In this document: positions 16,748 to 24,806 of the stretch, in pieces
How positions within the stretch are numbered: the first letter of the stretch is position 1
Layout: each line of letters begins with the position of its first letter
DNA from: Sphingomonas sp. UV9
Lineage (GTDB): Bacteria; Pseudomonadota; Alphaproteobacteria; Sphingomonadales; Sphingomonadaceae
Direction: 5' to 3'
NCBI RefSeq assembly: GCF_004101245.1
Contig: NZ_SCIN01000003.1
Location: forward strand, 1 to 64,000
DNA: 64,000 bases
The notes under the pieces: generated by a model
Database searches by the model: none
Seen by the model: only the letters and a program-made list of their open reading frames with translations
What the model was told of the DNA's origin: nothing
Made by a program: the position numbers and the translations under genes

Positions 16748-17203
16748 TCAGGCCGCGCGTGCCTTGATGATCTTGCCCGGCGTCTTCGGCGGCTCGCCCT
16801 TCGGCAGCGCGTCGACCAGGTCCATGCCGTTCGTGACCTGGCCCCAGACGGTGTACTGCTTGTCGAGGAAGCGCGCGTCGTCGAACACGATGAAGAACTG
16901 CGAGTTCGCCGTGTCGGGCTGGTTGGTGCGCGCCATCGAGCACACGCCGCGGACGTGCGGCTCGGCCGAGAATTCCGCCTTGAGGTTCGGCTTGTCCGAG
17001 CCCGACGTCCCGGTGCCGGTGGGATCGCCGCCCTGCGCCATGAAGCCCGGGATCACGCGGTGGAACACGACGCCGTCGTAGAAGCCGTCATTGGCCAGCT
17101 CGACGATCCGCTCGACGTGCTTGGGGGCCAGATCCGGACGCAACTTGATCGTGACATCGCCGCCATCGAGGGTCAGCGTCAGCGTTTCGGGGGTATCGGC
17201 CAT
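16748..17203 (-). CDS. Cyclophilin-type peptidyl-prolyl cis-trans isomerase
   Basis: Catalyses proline isomerisation during protein folding. The 151 residues form a compact cyclophilin with the active-site block FHRVIPGFMAQGGDPTGTGTSG (read in parts), the MARTNQPDTANSQFFIV segment and the late YTVWGQVTNGMDLVDAL. The Arg, Phe, Met and Gln of the active site are present. The conserved Trp of human CypA is not obvious, as in many bacterial cyclophilins. No signal peptide from the chosen ATG, which has GGAGA upstream, so it is cytosolic. An in-frame upstream extension to 17287 looks non-coding. Confidence 0.93.
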   Translation of the reverse strand: MADTPETLTLTLDGGDVTIKLRPDLAPKHVERIVELANDGFYDGVVFHRVIPGFMAQGGDPTGTGTSGSDKPNLKAEFSAEPHVRGVCSMARTNQPDTANSQFFIVFDDARFLDKQYTVWGQVTNGMDLVDALPKGEPPKTPGKIIKARAA

Positions 17204-17313
17204 GGGTGTCTTCTCCTGAATTGATGGGGGGCAGATAGGGAGCCGCACTCCGACTGGCAAATGCACGCCGACCGGGTTAGGGCCCAACCGCGTACTTTTT
17301 AAGGGAGGCTGCC

Positions 17314-18723
17314 ATGAGCGAACTCGAGCTTCCCGAGGTCGAAACCGAAACCCAGCCCGAGACCCAGCTCGACCGCGACGACCATCTGCGCCCCGAATTC
17401 GTCCGTGCCGTGCTCGATGCGGTCGAGGAGGGCAATGACGAGGCGGCGCGCGCGCTGGTCGAGCCGCTCCACCCCGCCGACATCGCCGATCTGTTCGAGC
17501 TGACCCCGCAGGAGGATCGCGCCGCGCTGGCCCGCGCGGTCACCGACCTGCTCGGCGGCGACGTGTTCGCCGAGATGAACGATTACGTCCGCGAGGATCT
17601 GATCGATGCGCTCGAGCCGCACCAGGTCGCCGATCTCGCGTCCGAGCTGGATACCGACGACGCGGTCGCGATCATCGAGGACATGGACGAGGACGAGCAG
17701 CGCGCGGTGCTGCGCGCGCTCGACCCCGATGATCGCGCGGCGATCGAGGAGGCGCTGAGCTACGCCGAGGAATCCGCCGGCCGCCTGATGCAGCGCGAGC
17801 TGATCGCGGTGCCGGAGCATTGGACGGTCGGCGACGCGATCGACTATCTGCGCGGCCATGAGGAACTGACGACCGATTTCTGGGAGATCTTCGTCGTCGA
17901 CCCCGCGCACCGGCCGATCGGCACGTGCCAACTGTCGTGGATGCTGCGCACGCCGCGCGGCATCGCGATCGCCGACGTGATGAAGCGCGAACAGACGCTG
18001 ATCCCGGTCGACATGGACCAGGAGGAAGTCGCGCTTAGGTTTCAGAAATACGCGCTGATCTCGGCCGCGGTGGTCGATCATGGCGGCCGGCTGGTCGGGA
18101 TGATCACGGTCGACGACATCGTCCACATCATCTCCGAAGAGGCGGGCGAGGATTCGCTGCGGCTGGCGGGCGCGGGCGACGGCGACATCAACGAGCCGAT
18201 CCGGCTGACCGTGCGGACGCGGTTCATCTGGCTGGTGGTCAATCTCGGCACGGCGATGGTCGCGTCGTCCGTCGTCGGGCTGTTCCAGAACACGATCGCG
18301 GCCTTCGCGCTTCTCGCGGTGCTGATGCCGATCGTCTCGGGGATGGGCGGCAATGCCGGCACGCAGACGCTCGCCGTGGTCGTCCGTGCGCTCGCGACCA
18401 ACCAGCTGACCAGTTCGAACACCAAGCGGATGATCGGGCGCGAGTTCCGGATCGCCGCCGCCAATGGCGTGATGCTGGGGACGCTGATCGGCTTCGGCAC
18501 GTATCTGATCTTCCACAACCAGAATTTGTCGATCGTGATCGCGGCGGCGATGCTGACCAACAATCTGGTCGCGGGGCTCAGCGGCGTGCTGGTGCCGGTG
18601 ACGCTCGACAAGTTCCGGATCGATCCGGCGGTGTCCTCCGCCGTGTTTGTGACGACGATGACCGACACGATGGGGTTCTTCTCGTTCCTGGGGCTGGCGA
18701 GTCTTTGGGGGCTGCACGGTTGA
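17314..18723 (+). CDS. mgtE: Magnesium transporter MgtE
   Basis: Mg2+-gated magnesium channel of 469 residues. An acidic N-terminal helical domain (MgtE_N, about 20-150) contains LVEPLHPADIADLFELTP-type superhelical repeats. A CBS pair (about 155-275) ends in GMITVDDIVHIISEEA. Five transmembrane helices follow, with the pore-type segment GNAGTQTLAVVVRAL. All three modules are complete and in the usual order. Ribosome site AGGGAGG precedes the ATG. It is divergent from the cyclophilin gene. Regulation in the family is by Mg2+ binding to the cytosolic domains; I see no M-box riboswitch upstream. Confidence 0.94.
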   Translation: MSELELPEVETETQPETQLDRDDHLRPEFVRAVLDAVEEGNDEAARALVEPLHPADIADLFELTPQEDRAALARAVTDLLGGDVFAEMNDYVREDLIDALEPHQVADLASELDTDDAVAIIEDMDEDEQRAVLRALDPDDRAAIEEALSYAEESAGRLMQRELIAVPEHWTVGDAIDYLRGHEELTTDFWEIFVVDPAHRPIGTCQLSWMLRTPRGIAIADVMKREQTLIPVDMDQEEVALRFQKYALISAAVVDHGGRLVGMITVDDIVHIISEEAGEDSLRLAGAGDGDINEPIRLTVRTRFIWLVVNLGTAMVASSVVGLFQNTIAAFALLAVLMPIVSGMGGNAGTQTLAVVVRALATNQLTSSNTKRMIGREFRIAAANGVMLGTLIGFGTYLIFHNQNLSIVIAAAMLTNNLVAGLSGVLVPVTLDKFRIDPAVSSAVFVTTMTDTMGFFSFLGLASLWGLHG

Positions 18724-18754
18724 CCGCCGCTTTTCAGAGCCCATTTTCAGCAGC

Positions 18755-19171
18755 ATGCCGCTCCACCTCACCAAAGTCGCGTTCGGCGCGGACAGCGTCG
18801 ATCACTTGGCGGAGCGGCTTCGCCTGCGCGGAGAAGAAGGACCGGTGTTTCTCACGACGCGCTATCTGCCCAAGCGGCATGAGGAGGTCGCGGGGCCCGT
18901 CGGCGAGGGGGGCTCGATGTTCTGGATCCTGAAGCACCAGCTGATCGCCCGCTCGCCGATCCTCGGGTTCGGCGAGGCCGAGGGCGGGCGCGTCGCGATC
19001 CATATCGATCCGAAGCTCGTGCTGGTCCAGGCCCGCCCCAAGCGTGCGCACCAGGGGTGGCGGTATCTGGAAGGGGCGGATGCGCCGCTCGATCTGGGCG
19101 GCGATGCGACCGGGCTGGACGTGATGCCGCCGGCGTTGATGACGAAGCTGGCGGAGTTGGCGCTGATCTGA
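18755..19171 (+). CDS. DUF1489 family protein
   Basis: Conserved alphaproteobacterial protein of 138 residues, function unknown. It begins MPLHLTKVAFGADSVDHL and contains VFLTTRYLPKRHEEV, GSMFWILKHQLIARSPILGF and RPKRAHQGWRYL, which I recognise as the DUF1489 pattern. No signal peptide or membrane segment, so likely cytosolic. It follows mgtE by about 30 nt on the same strand and may be cotranscribed. Confidence 0.85.
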   Translation: MPLHLTKVAFGADSVDHLAERLRLRGEEGPVFLTTRYLPKRHEEVAGPVGEGGSMFWILKHQLIARSPILGFGEAEGGRVAIHIDPKLVLVQARPKRAHQGWRYLEGADAPLDLGGDATGLDVMPPALMTKLAELALI

Positions 19172-19257
19172 GGGCGCGCGCGCGATTGGCGATCGATTGT
19201 CTGTCCCGTGCGGAGCCGCCGTGTCGACAAACCGCTTTGCCGCCCGACCGTCCACCC

Positions 19258-19340
19258 GTCATCCCAGCGAACGCTGGGATATCATCGTGTGGCGCGCGTC
19301 ATCTGCCCCGCGAGATACCCCAGCTTTCGCTGGGGTGACG
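19258..19340. repeat. REP-like pair P3
   Basis: GTCATCCCAGCGAACGCTGGGAT and CCCCAGCTTTCGCTGGGGTGAC (with breaks) form two hairpins in opposite orientation, 38 nt apart. Classic REP-pair layout in the gap between convergent genes. Confidence 0.75.
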
Positions 19341-19434
19341 GATTTGGGGGATGCGGATACACACCGGTCGGATCGGGCACGCAGAAACGAAAGCCGATCC
19401 GTAAAAACCGGGCAAGAACGGAACGACTTCTCCC

Positions 19435-20157
19435 TTACTGGGCGGACCCCGCAGGCCCCGGTGCGCCACACACCACCGGCCCGCCAGCCGCCGCATCGAC
19501 CCGGCATTTCGCATTGCCCGCGACCGTGACCGTCCCCAGCCCGCTGTTCGTCACCTCCGCCGTATAGCGCGACGCGGCCTTCACCTCGCCGACGCCGTCG
19601 AGATGCACAATGAGGTCGTTGACCCCCAACCCCGACGCATCGATCGCGCCCGGTCCGCTGGCGATCAGGCGCGCACGGGACGCGCGGCCGGCCAGCGTCA
19701 TCTGGCCGGTGCCGATCAGCGTCGCGTTCAGCTGGTCGGTGTCGGCGGCCGCGAGCGCCAGGCTGCCGTTCCCGCCGACCGTCACGTCGACCTTCATCCC
19801 GCGCATCCGGGCGATGGTCAGTCGCCCCCCGGCCGCCACGCTCGCCGAGACGAGCCCGGGAGTCGATAGCGTCACGACGATCGGCCCGGCGCCAGCGCCA
19901 CTCCTCGGTTGCTCGCCCCAGCCGCCGGTGCCCTTGCGGACCGACAGCGTCGTGCCGTCGATACGCACCGCGACGCCTTCGATGATCCGAGGATCGCCGG
20001 CGATCGTCGCGCGCGGCGAACCGATCGTGACGCGCACCTCGAACGGCCCCTCGACGCGAATCCGGTCGAAGCTGCCGACCGACACCGTCCGACTAGCGAC
20101 CGGAGCGGCCAACGCCGGCGAGGACAAAAGCAGCAACGGGGCGAGCAGATATCTCAT
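19435..20157 (-). CDS. Exported DUF2807 (head GIN domain) protein
   Basis: Secreted or periplasmic protein of about 240 residues. Signal peptide MRYLLAPLLLLSSPALAA is followed by the DUF2807 pattern SVGSFDRIRVEGPFEVRVTIG. Repeated Gly/Ser-Asn-rich strands with an alternating hydrophobic pattern suggest a right-handed beta-helix. An in-frame extension to 20193 lacks a natural start. It lies 37 nt after its paralogue on the same strand, so the two are probably an operon. Biological role is unknown in the family; a link to envelope stress or adhesion is speculation. Confidence 0.8.
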   Translation of the reverse strand: MRYLLAPLLLLSSPALAAPVASRTVSVGSFDRIRVEGPFEVRVTIGSPRATIAGDPRIIEGVAVRIDGTTLSVRKGTGGWGEQPRSGAGAGPIVVTLSTPGLVSASVAAGGRLTIARMRGMKVDVTVGGNGSLALAAADTDQLNATLIGTGQMTLAGRASRARLIASGPGAIDASGLGVNDLIVHLDGVGEVKAASRYTAEVTNSGLGTVTVAGNAKCRVDAAAGGPVVCGAPGPAGSAQ

Positions 20158-20194
20158 GCCCGCAACCGTCGCCGCTTCAGGGCCCGCCTGCAAG

Positions 20195-20926
20195 TCAGTT
20201 ACCGCAGCGCACGCTCCCCGAGCCCATCTTCGACGTCGTGCAGCGCGAGCGCGGCCCGAGATCGACGTCGCCCGAGCCCATCATGTCGACCTTGGCCGGG
20301 CCGTCGACGACCGCGCGGACGCTGCCCGAGCCGGCGATCTCGACCTTGGCGGACTTCGCCTGGAGCTTCGATGCCTCGACATTGCCCGACCCGGCGATCT
20401 CGACGCTCAGATCGCGTGCGGACCCGCTGGCGCTTGCCGTGCCGGAGCCCGCGATCGAGAATTTCACCGAGTCGACCTGTACGGCAGCGATCGTCAGGTT
20501 GCCCGAACCGGCGATCCCGCCCTCGAACGCGCTGCCCTCGACGCGGTCGACCGCCATGTTGCCCGAGCCGGAGATGGTCGCCTCGGTCAGCCGCGGCAAG
20601 GTGACGTATACCTTGACCTTCGCGCCCTTGTTCCAGCCGAAGCCCGTCCCGTTCTTGCGGCCGATGTCGAGCGTCTCGCCGTCGCGCTCGATGCGAAGAC
20701 GATCAAGCTGCTCGCTCGGGCCCTCGGCGCGGACCGAGAAGCCGGTGCCGACGCGGACGTCGACGTCGTCCGAGCCCCGCAGATCGATCTGGTCGAAATC
20801 GCCGACCTGGAACGTACGCGTCGTGCCCGATCCCGACGCGGCCACACCCGATCCCTCCTTGTCGTCGTTCCAACTGAACGAGCAGGCCGCGAGAGGTATG
20901 ATCAGCCCGAGCGCAAGAAAGTTCAT
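20195..20926 (-). CDS. DUF2807 (head GIN domain) lipoprotein
   Basis: Paralogue of the downstream gene, 243 residues, with a lipoprotein signal (GLIIPLAAC, Cys about residue 14). FQVGDFDQIDLRGSDDVDVRVG opens the DUF2807 domain. The mature part is built of ATISGSGNMAVD, AFEGGIAGSGNLTIA and SVKFSIAGSGTASA-type repeats, each carrying GSG turns, as expected for a beta-helix. Asp after the +1 Cys is absent (Ser-Phe), so sorting to the outer membrane is plausible. Ribosome site AGGAGG. An 8-bp dyad lies 12 bp before the start codon. Confidence 0.82.
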   Translation of the reverse strand: MNFLALGLIIPLAACSFSWNDDKEGSGVAASGSGTTRTFQVGDFDQIDLRGSDDVDVRVGTGFSVRAEGPSEQLDRLRIERDGETLDIGRKNGTGFGWNKGAKVKVYVTLPRLTEATISGSGNMAVDRVEGSAFEGGIAGSGNLTIAAVQVDSVKFSIAGSGTASASGSARDLSVEIAGSGNVEASKLQAKSAKVEIAGSGSVRAVVDGPAKVDMMGSGDVDLGPRSRCTTSKMGSGSVRCGN

Positions 20927-20937
20927 CGCATCCTCCT

Positions 20938-20959
20938 GTGTATTGTTTGAGCAATACAC
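20938..20959 (-). promoter_or_regulatory. GTGTATTG-N6-CAATACAC operator-like dyad
   Basis: Perfect 8-bp arms separated by TTTGAG, immediately upstream of the ribosome site of the DUF2807 lipoprotein gene. The form suits a GntR-, PadR- or TetR-type dimeric repressor that would block transcription or early elongation. The regulator is not next to it. Confidence 0.55.
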
Positions 20960-21014
20960 CTGATCGTGAGGGCTGCAAAGCGAAATTACGTGGGCGGCTG
21001 GTGTGTGCCCCTGG

Positions 21015-21141
21015 GATCCTCCCCCGCAAGGGGGAGGTGGCGCCGAAGGTGACGGAGGGGGAGGATACGGAACCTACGTTGCCCTTTACCCCCCCCCTCC
21101 GTCTGGCAAGTGCCAGCCACCTCCCCCTGGCGGGGGAGGAT
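21015..21141. repeat. R-family element (127 bp)
   Basis: Two head-to-head units. The first is ATCCTCCCCCGCAAGGGGGAGG with a GCCGAAGGTGACGG tail, and the second is CCGTCTGGCAAGTGCCAGCC followed by CCTCCCCCTGGCGGGGGAGG. Near-identical layouts occur at 23.0, 24.4, 39.7 and 63.6 kb. Confidence 0.85.
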
Positions 21142-21148
21142 GCAGCGC

Positions 21149-21490
21149 TTAGCGGCGCTTGCAGGGGTAGGCGTCGCGCAGGGCGTCGCGGACGACGAAG
21201 GAGGGCGCGCCGGTGCCTGTCTTCTTGGCACGCGCGTGCAGGTATTTCCTCACCGTCGCGGCGACCTCGATGTTCGAGGCACGGGCCGGCAACGGGCAGA
21301 TGTCGCCCGACAATGACAGCGCATCGAATTCGCCGAGAATGTAGCCGGTACAGAAATTGGCGGTCGGATCGCTGTCCTTGCCGCGGCAATATTCCAGCAG
21401 CTGTTGAGTCGTCAGCGAACTCACCACCACCGGTCGTGCCGCCGGTCGATGAGGCGCCGCAGCGAGCGTCGCAAGCATCAGCAGGATCAT
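21149..21490 (-). CDS. Rap1a/Tai-like small exported protein
   Basis: Protein of 113 residues with a short hydrophobic N-terminus (MILLMLATLAAA) and the cysteine pattern of the Rap1a/Tai fold: C in LLEYCRGKD, FCTGYILGEFD, a mid C in DICPLPA and a final DALRDAYPCKRR. Known members are periplasmic immunity proteins against type VI secreted peptidoglycan amidases (Tae), but many are orphans. The start overlaps the L,D-transpeptidase stop by ATGA, so the two are translated together. No Tae toxin or T6SS gene is nearby. Family call is moderately sure; the role is open. Confidence 0.65.
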   Translation of the reverse strand: MILLMLATLAAAPHRPAARPVVVSSLTTQQLLEYCRGKDSDPTANFCTGYILGEFDALSLSGDICPLPARASNIEVAATVRKYLHARAKKTGTGAPSFVVRDALRDAYPCKRR

Positions 21491-22302
21491 GACTGGCCTT
21501 CCGTTCCGATCGCGCCCTGTTCGGGCGATCCGGTGCCGACATACGGCAACAGTCGCACGCGGGGAAAGACGTCGTCTAGCGATTTGGTGTCGGGCAGGAT
21601 GTAGACGATGCCGCCCTTTTTCTGGAACAGCGGCGTGAGCGTCCGGGTGTAGAATTTGGTGCCGACGTTGATACAGCCGAAGCTGATGCGGTTGTCGTCC
21701 GGCGTCGGCGACAACAACCTGTCGACGCGGTGCTCGCTCTTGTGCGTGGTGACCACCGCGTGGAGCGCGACCGAATTGGCATAATCGACCCAGATCACGC
21801 GCTGGTTACCGAAGGCGCGGCCGAACTTCGCGACGAACCGCCCGGCCGGCGTGGTCCGCTCGGCCGGGCCGATATCGGCGAGGTCCTTCGCACCGACGCC
21901 CGGCGAGGAATCGTCGCCCACGCCGACGCCGAGCAGAACGGGCGTCTGGCCGAGAAAGTCGCCCGTGGCGCTGAACAGCAGCAACGAAGCCGCCTGCTTG
22001 TCGATGATGACATAGGGCAAGCCGGCATTGTCGTGCTCTGCCGCGATCCAGGCGATCATGCGACTCGCCGGCTCCGATTGCGGGGGCAGGACCAGCGGGG
22101 CCGCCTCCACCGGCTTGGCGGCCTTGGTTCGGGACCGCTTGGGCGCCTTGGCCTTGCGCGACTTGGTGGAACCGGCCGCCTTGCTCGCCGCCCCAGCCCT
22201 CGTCTCGCCGGCCGACGCGACCTGCGCCGACGCAACCTGGGGTGCGAAGAGTGCAAGCGCTAGGCCTAAGCCCATGCCCAAATGACAGGCACGGCGGGCC
22301 AA
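21487..22302 (-). CDS. L,D-transpeptidase (YkuD-type) family protein
   Basis: Periplasmic peptidoglycan-modifying enzyme of 271 residues. A signal peptide ends around ASAQ, then comes a Lys/Arg/Ala-rich linker (about 30-70). The catalytic domain ends with the His in VALHAVVTTHKSE and the nucleophile motif ISFGCINV. The family's SxGC(I/V)R motif here has Asn in place of the usual Arg, which is unusual. The linker is strongly basic, perhaps for wall binding. It is coupled to the Rap1a/Tai-like gene. Whether it makes 3-3 cross-links or anchors proteins is not visible. Confidence 0.82.
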   Translation of the reverse strand: MARRACHLGMGLGLALALFAPQVASAQVASAGETRAGAASKAAGSTKSRKAKAPKRSRTKAAKPVEAAPLVLPPQSEPASRMIAWIAAEHDNAGLPYVIIDKQAASLLLFSATGDFLGQTPVLLGVGVGDDSSPGVGAKDLADIGPAERTTPAGRFVAKFGRAFGNQRVIWVDYANSVALHAVVTTHKSEHRVDRLLSPTPDDNRISFGCINVGTKFYTRTLTPLFQKKGGIVYILPDTKSLDDVFPRVRLLPYVGTGSPEQGAIGTEGQS

Positions 22303-22359
22303 CCCCGCGGACAGTGTCCGGCGAGGCTGGCCGTCGATATTGACGTTAGCGAGGATGGC

Positions 22360-22671
22360 TTAGCCGCGCGGCTTGCGCTGGCGCTGCTGGGCCTGCATCT
22401 GCATCTGCTGGTCGAGGCCATCGACGCGGCCGTTGAGCTGATCGATGCGCTGGCCGTTCTGCTGCGACTGACCGGCTGCCGCCTGAGCCTGGGCAAGCGC
22501 CTGGCCTGACGTGCCTTCGACGGTCCGCAGGCGGCCGTCCATGCCGTCGATCCGCGTGTTGACCACCGCGATCTGATCCCGGACGAAGCCCTTCGTGGCG
22601 CAACCGCTCAGGCCGACCCCGGCGATGAGGATCAGGGCGACCGTCGGGTATTTCGGGAGATTCGTACGCAT
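22360..22671 (-). CDS. Small coiled-coil lipoprotein
   Basis: Hypothetical outer-membrane-type lipoprotein of about 103 residues. The signal peptide ends in the lipobox LSGC (Cys about residue 23). The mature part is a heptad-like helix rich in Gln, Asp and Arg (VNTRIDGMDGRLRTVEG, GQRIDQLNGRVDGLDQQ), recalling Lpp-like or OmpA-associated spacers. GGAAAGG before the ATG at 22671 supports this start over 22692. It ends 58 nt before the L,D-transpeptidase gene on the same strand, so both may act at the cell wall together. Confidence 0.7.
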   Translation of the reverse strand: MRTNLPKYPTVALILIAGVGLSGCATKGFVRDQIAVVNTRIDGMDGRLRTVEGTSGQALAQAQAAAGQSQQNGQRIDQLNGRVDGLDQQMQMQAQQRQRKPRG

Positions 22672-22970
22672 AGACTTAACCTTTCCAAACATGGATGGGG
22701 TCAGTCAGCGGAGAGTCGGGGCAATGACAATCGATATCCGGCAAGACGGTCGCTCCGTCCGGCGAGACGTTCAGCCGGTAGGCGAGACTTGTCCGACGAT
22801 GGAGTCTGCGACTGAATTTTGCCTGTAACGATCCTGCCGGTCGCATTCTTCATCGATGACAAGCTTACGTTCAGATTAGCGGAATCAACGAAGCTGATCG
22901 CAAGATATACTTGAGGTACTTGCACCAGCCCCGCGAAGGACGGGATGGTCGTGGAGGGGCACCACCTTTC
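22672..22970. other. Gene-free gap between lipoprotein and carD regions
   Basis: I find no supported gene. The stretch has lower GC around 22840-22920. It likely contains the promoter of the lipoprotein gene. A 74-residue minus-strand frame across it has no natural start or recognisable product. Confidence 0.45.
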
Positions 22971-23090
22971 AATCCTCCCCCGCCAGGGGGAGGTGGCTGG
23001 CGCTTGCCAGACGGAGGGGGCGGTAAGGGCAACATAGGTTCCGTGTCCTTCCCCCCCGTCGCCTTCGGCGCCCCCCTGACGCGGGAGGAT
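22971..23090. repeat. R-family element
   Basis: Same two-unit layout as the copy at 21.0 kb but with the inner halves in swapped order: CCTCCCCCGCCAGGGGGAGG, GCTTGCCAGACGG, then CCGTCGCCTTCGGCG and CCCCCTGACGCGGGAGG. Confidence 0.8.
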
Positions 23091-23109
23091 CGTTGATTTC
23101 GGTGCAAAA

Positions 23110-23143
23110 CGAAAAAGGGCGGCCCCGCAGGACCGCCCTTTCG
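23110..23143 (-). terminator. Intrinsic terminator of carD
   Basis: On the minus strand AAGGGCGGTCC, a TGCGG loop, GGCCGCCC and a run of T form a standard rho-independent terminator 22 nt after the carD stop. Confidence 0.85.
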
Positions 23144-23164
23144 TCTCGTCAAGCTACCCAGGCG

Positions 23165-23698
23165 TTACGCCGGCACCTTGTCCTTGTTGTAGATCGCGGC
23201 CGCGGCGCGGAGGATGTCGAGGATCTTCTCCTGCGCCTTGGGCTCGTCAATCTCTTCCATCGCGGCGAGCTCGCGGGCGAGACGGCTGGTCGCGCCTTCG
23301 AAGATCTGGCGCTCGGAATAGCTCTGCTCGGGCTGGTCGTCGGCACGGAACAGGTCGCGGACCACTTCGGCGATCGACACGAGGTCGCCCGAGTTGATCT
23401 TCGCTTCATATTCCTGCGCACGGCGCGACCACATGGTGCGCTTGACCTTGGGCTTGCCCTTGAGCGTGTCCATCGCCTCGCGCATGGTCTTGTCCGACGA
23501 CAGCTTGCGCATGCCGACGCTTTCCGCCTTGTTGGTCGGGACGCGGAGCGTCATGCGCTCCTTCTCGAAGCGGAGGACGTAGAGTTCCAGTGTCATGCCG
23601 GCGATTTCCGAGCGCTGGAGCTCGATCACACGGCCGACCCCGTGCTTTGGGTAAACGACGAAATCACCGACATCGAAGGACAGTGCCTTGGCAGCCAT
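23165..23698 (-). CDS. carD: CarD-family RNA polymerase-binding regulator
   Basis: Global regulator that binds the RNA polymerase beta subunit and stabilises open complexes at rRNA and stress promoters. The 177 residues begin MAAKALSFDVGDFVVYPKHGVG, the Tudor-like RNAP-interaction domain. A helical DNA-binding domain follows, with RAQEYEAKINSGDLVSIAEVVRDLF (read in parts) and the conserved SYSERQIFEGA. Length and N-terminus match alphaproteobacterial CarD. An in-frame upstream extension to 23803 looks untranslated. It is in the same orientation as fdxA and downstream of it; this order is common in the class. Confidence 0.95.
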   Translation of the reverse strand: MAAKALSFDVGDFVVYPKHGVGRVIELQRSEIAGMTLELYVLRFEKERMTLRVPTNKAESVGMRKLSSDKTMREAMDTLKGKPKVKRTMWSRRAQEYEAKINSGDLVSIAEVVRDLFRADDQPEQSYSERQIFEGATSRLARELAAMEEIDEPKAQEKILDILRAAAAIYNKDKVPA

Positions 23699-23903
23699 TT
23701 GGGGCCTTTCCGGATCAGGCCTCCACGCGACGCCTCGACGAAGGACTCGTCGCTGCTGCATCGGGGGGAGGGATAGGTCTAACTCACGCCAGGCGCACGA
23801 CATCCGTCATCGCGCCCGTCGCGGACCCAATAGCAGCTTTGCAACAAAATTACCAGCCGAACATGGCAGGCGGCTTGCCCCATTGGGACAAAGCCATGCC
23901 GGA

Positions 23904-24245
23904 TCAGTCGCCTGCGCCGGGCTCGGGCGAGAAAAACTTGTCGAACTTGCCCTCGACACCCTTCATGGAGTCGGCATCCGGCGGCGTCTGGTTGTCGTTG
24001 CGCGTGACGTTGGGCCATTGCGCCGAGAAGGTCGTGTTCAGCTCGAGCCACTGCTCCAGCCCGCTCTCGGTGTCGGGCAGGATCGCTTCGGCGGGGCATT
24101 CCGGCTCGCACACGCCGCAATCGATGCATTCGCTGGGATTGATCACCAGCATGTTCTCGCCTTCGTAGAAGCAATCCACGGGGCACACTTCCACGCAGTC
24201 CATGTACTTGCAGCGGATGCAGGCATCGGTGACGACGTAGGTCAT
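23904..24245 (-). CDS. fdxA: 7Fe ferredoxin FdxA
   Basis: Low-potential electron carrier with one [3Fe-4S] and one [4Fe-4S] cluster. The 113 residues begin [21 protein letters not shown]. Cysteine spacing C-x2-C-x4-C-x3-C in the first half and [12 protein letters not shown] in the second supplies both clusters. The C-terminal 50 residues lack Cys, as in FdxA proteins. Its partner reductase is not in this window. It is transcribed toward carD. Confidence 0.94.
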   Translation of the reverse strand: MTYVVTDACIRCKYMDCVEVCPVDCFYEGENMLVINPSECIDCGVCEPECPAEAILPDTESGLEQWLELNTTFSAQWPNVTRNDNQTPPDADSMKGVEGKFDKFFSPEPGAGD

Positions 24246-24368
24246 TGCAGAACTCCTGGGCCGGATTCCTTCCCGGCGACGAACGCGCCAGCGACTATGC
24301 GCGCAGGCCCGTCGCGTCAATCATAGCTGGCCTTCTGCGACACGTTATCAGGCTATCAGCCCCCTCTT

Positions 24369-24493
24369 GTCCTCCCCCGCTAGGGGGAGGTGGCGCCGAA
24401 GGTGACGGAGGGGGAGGTAAGCGATGGCCGACGTTCCGCGTCCTCTCCTTCCGTCTGGCAAGTGCCATCCACCTCCCCCTAGCGGGGGAGGAT
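24369..24493. repeat. R-family element
   Basis: CCTCCCCCGCTAGGGGGAGG, GCCGAAGGTGACGG, then CCGTCTGGCAAGTGCCATCC and CCTCCCCCTAGCGGGGGAGG. It fills nearly the whole gap between fdxA and the S4 gene. Confidence 0.85.
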
Positions 24494-24497
24494 CAGA

Positions 24498-24806
24498 TCA
24501 TTCTGAGGCGGGGTCGCGGACCGTGCCGGCGGGCGTCTTGCCGGCGATCAGGTCCTGGTAGCAGGCCTGCGCCTCGGGGGCGGGGCCGCGGCGCGAAGGG
24601 AGCGCCTCGATACGGATCACGCGGACTTCGTCGTTGGCGGCGAAGGTAAGGACGTTGCCGATCCGTACCGGGCAATGCGCGCGATCGATCGCGCGGCCAT
24701 CGATACGGAGCCGGCCCTTCTCGGCGATCGCCTGCGCGGCGCTGCGGCTTTTCGCGAGCCGTACGAACCACAGGAACCGGTCGATCCGCATCGCGCCTTC
24801 AACCAT
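24498..24806 (-). CDS. S4-domain RNA-binding protein (Hsp15-like)
   Basis: Small RNA-binding protein of about 102 residues. The S4 domain occupies RIDRFLWFVRLAKSRSAAQAIAEKGRLRIDGRAIDR (read in parts). A basic tail follows with LPSRRGPAPEAQACYQ, as in Hsp15/HslR. In E. coli Hsp15 rescues 50S subunits carrying nascent chains after heat shock. The chosen start overlaps the helicase stop (ATGGTTGA); the ATG five codons later is also possible. Coupling to an RNA helicase supports an RNA-metabolism role. Confidence 0.85.
   Translation of the reverse strand: MVEGAMRIDRFLWFVRLAKSRSAAQAIAEKGRLRIDGRAIDRAHCPVRIGNVLTFAANDEVRVIRIEALPSRRGPAPEAQACYQDLIAGKTPAGTVRDPASE

Noticed and set aside
17204..17313. 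Mg2+ riboswitch (M-box or ykoK-type) upstream of mgtE
   Set aside because: Only 110 bp separate it from the divergent cyclophilin gene, and just one small GGTT-AGGGCCC-AACC hairpin is visible; no riboswitch core could be recognised.
21149..21490. Rap1a/Tai-like gene as evidence for a type VI secretion effector-immunity module
   Set aside because: No Tae-type amidase, Hcp, VgrG or other T6SS gene lies nearby; the coupled gene is an L,D-transpeptidase with its own signal peptide.
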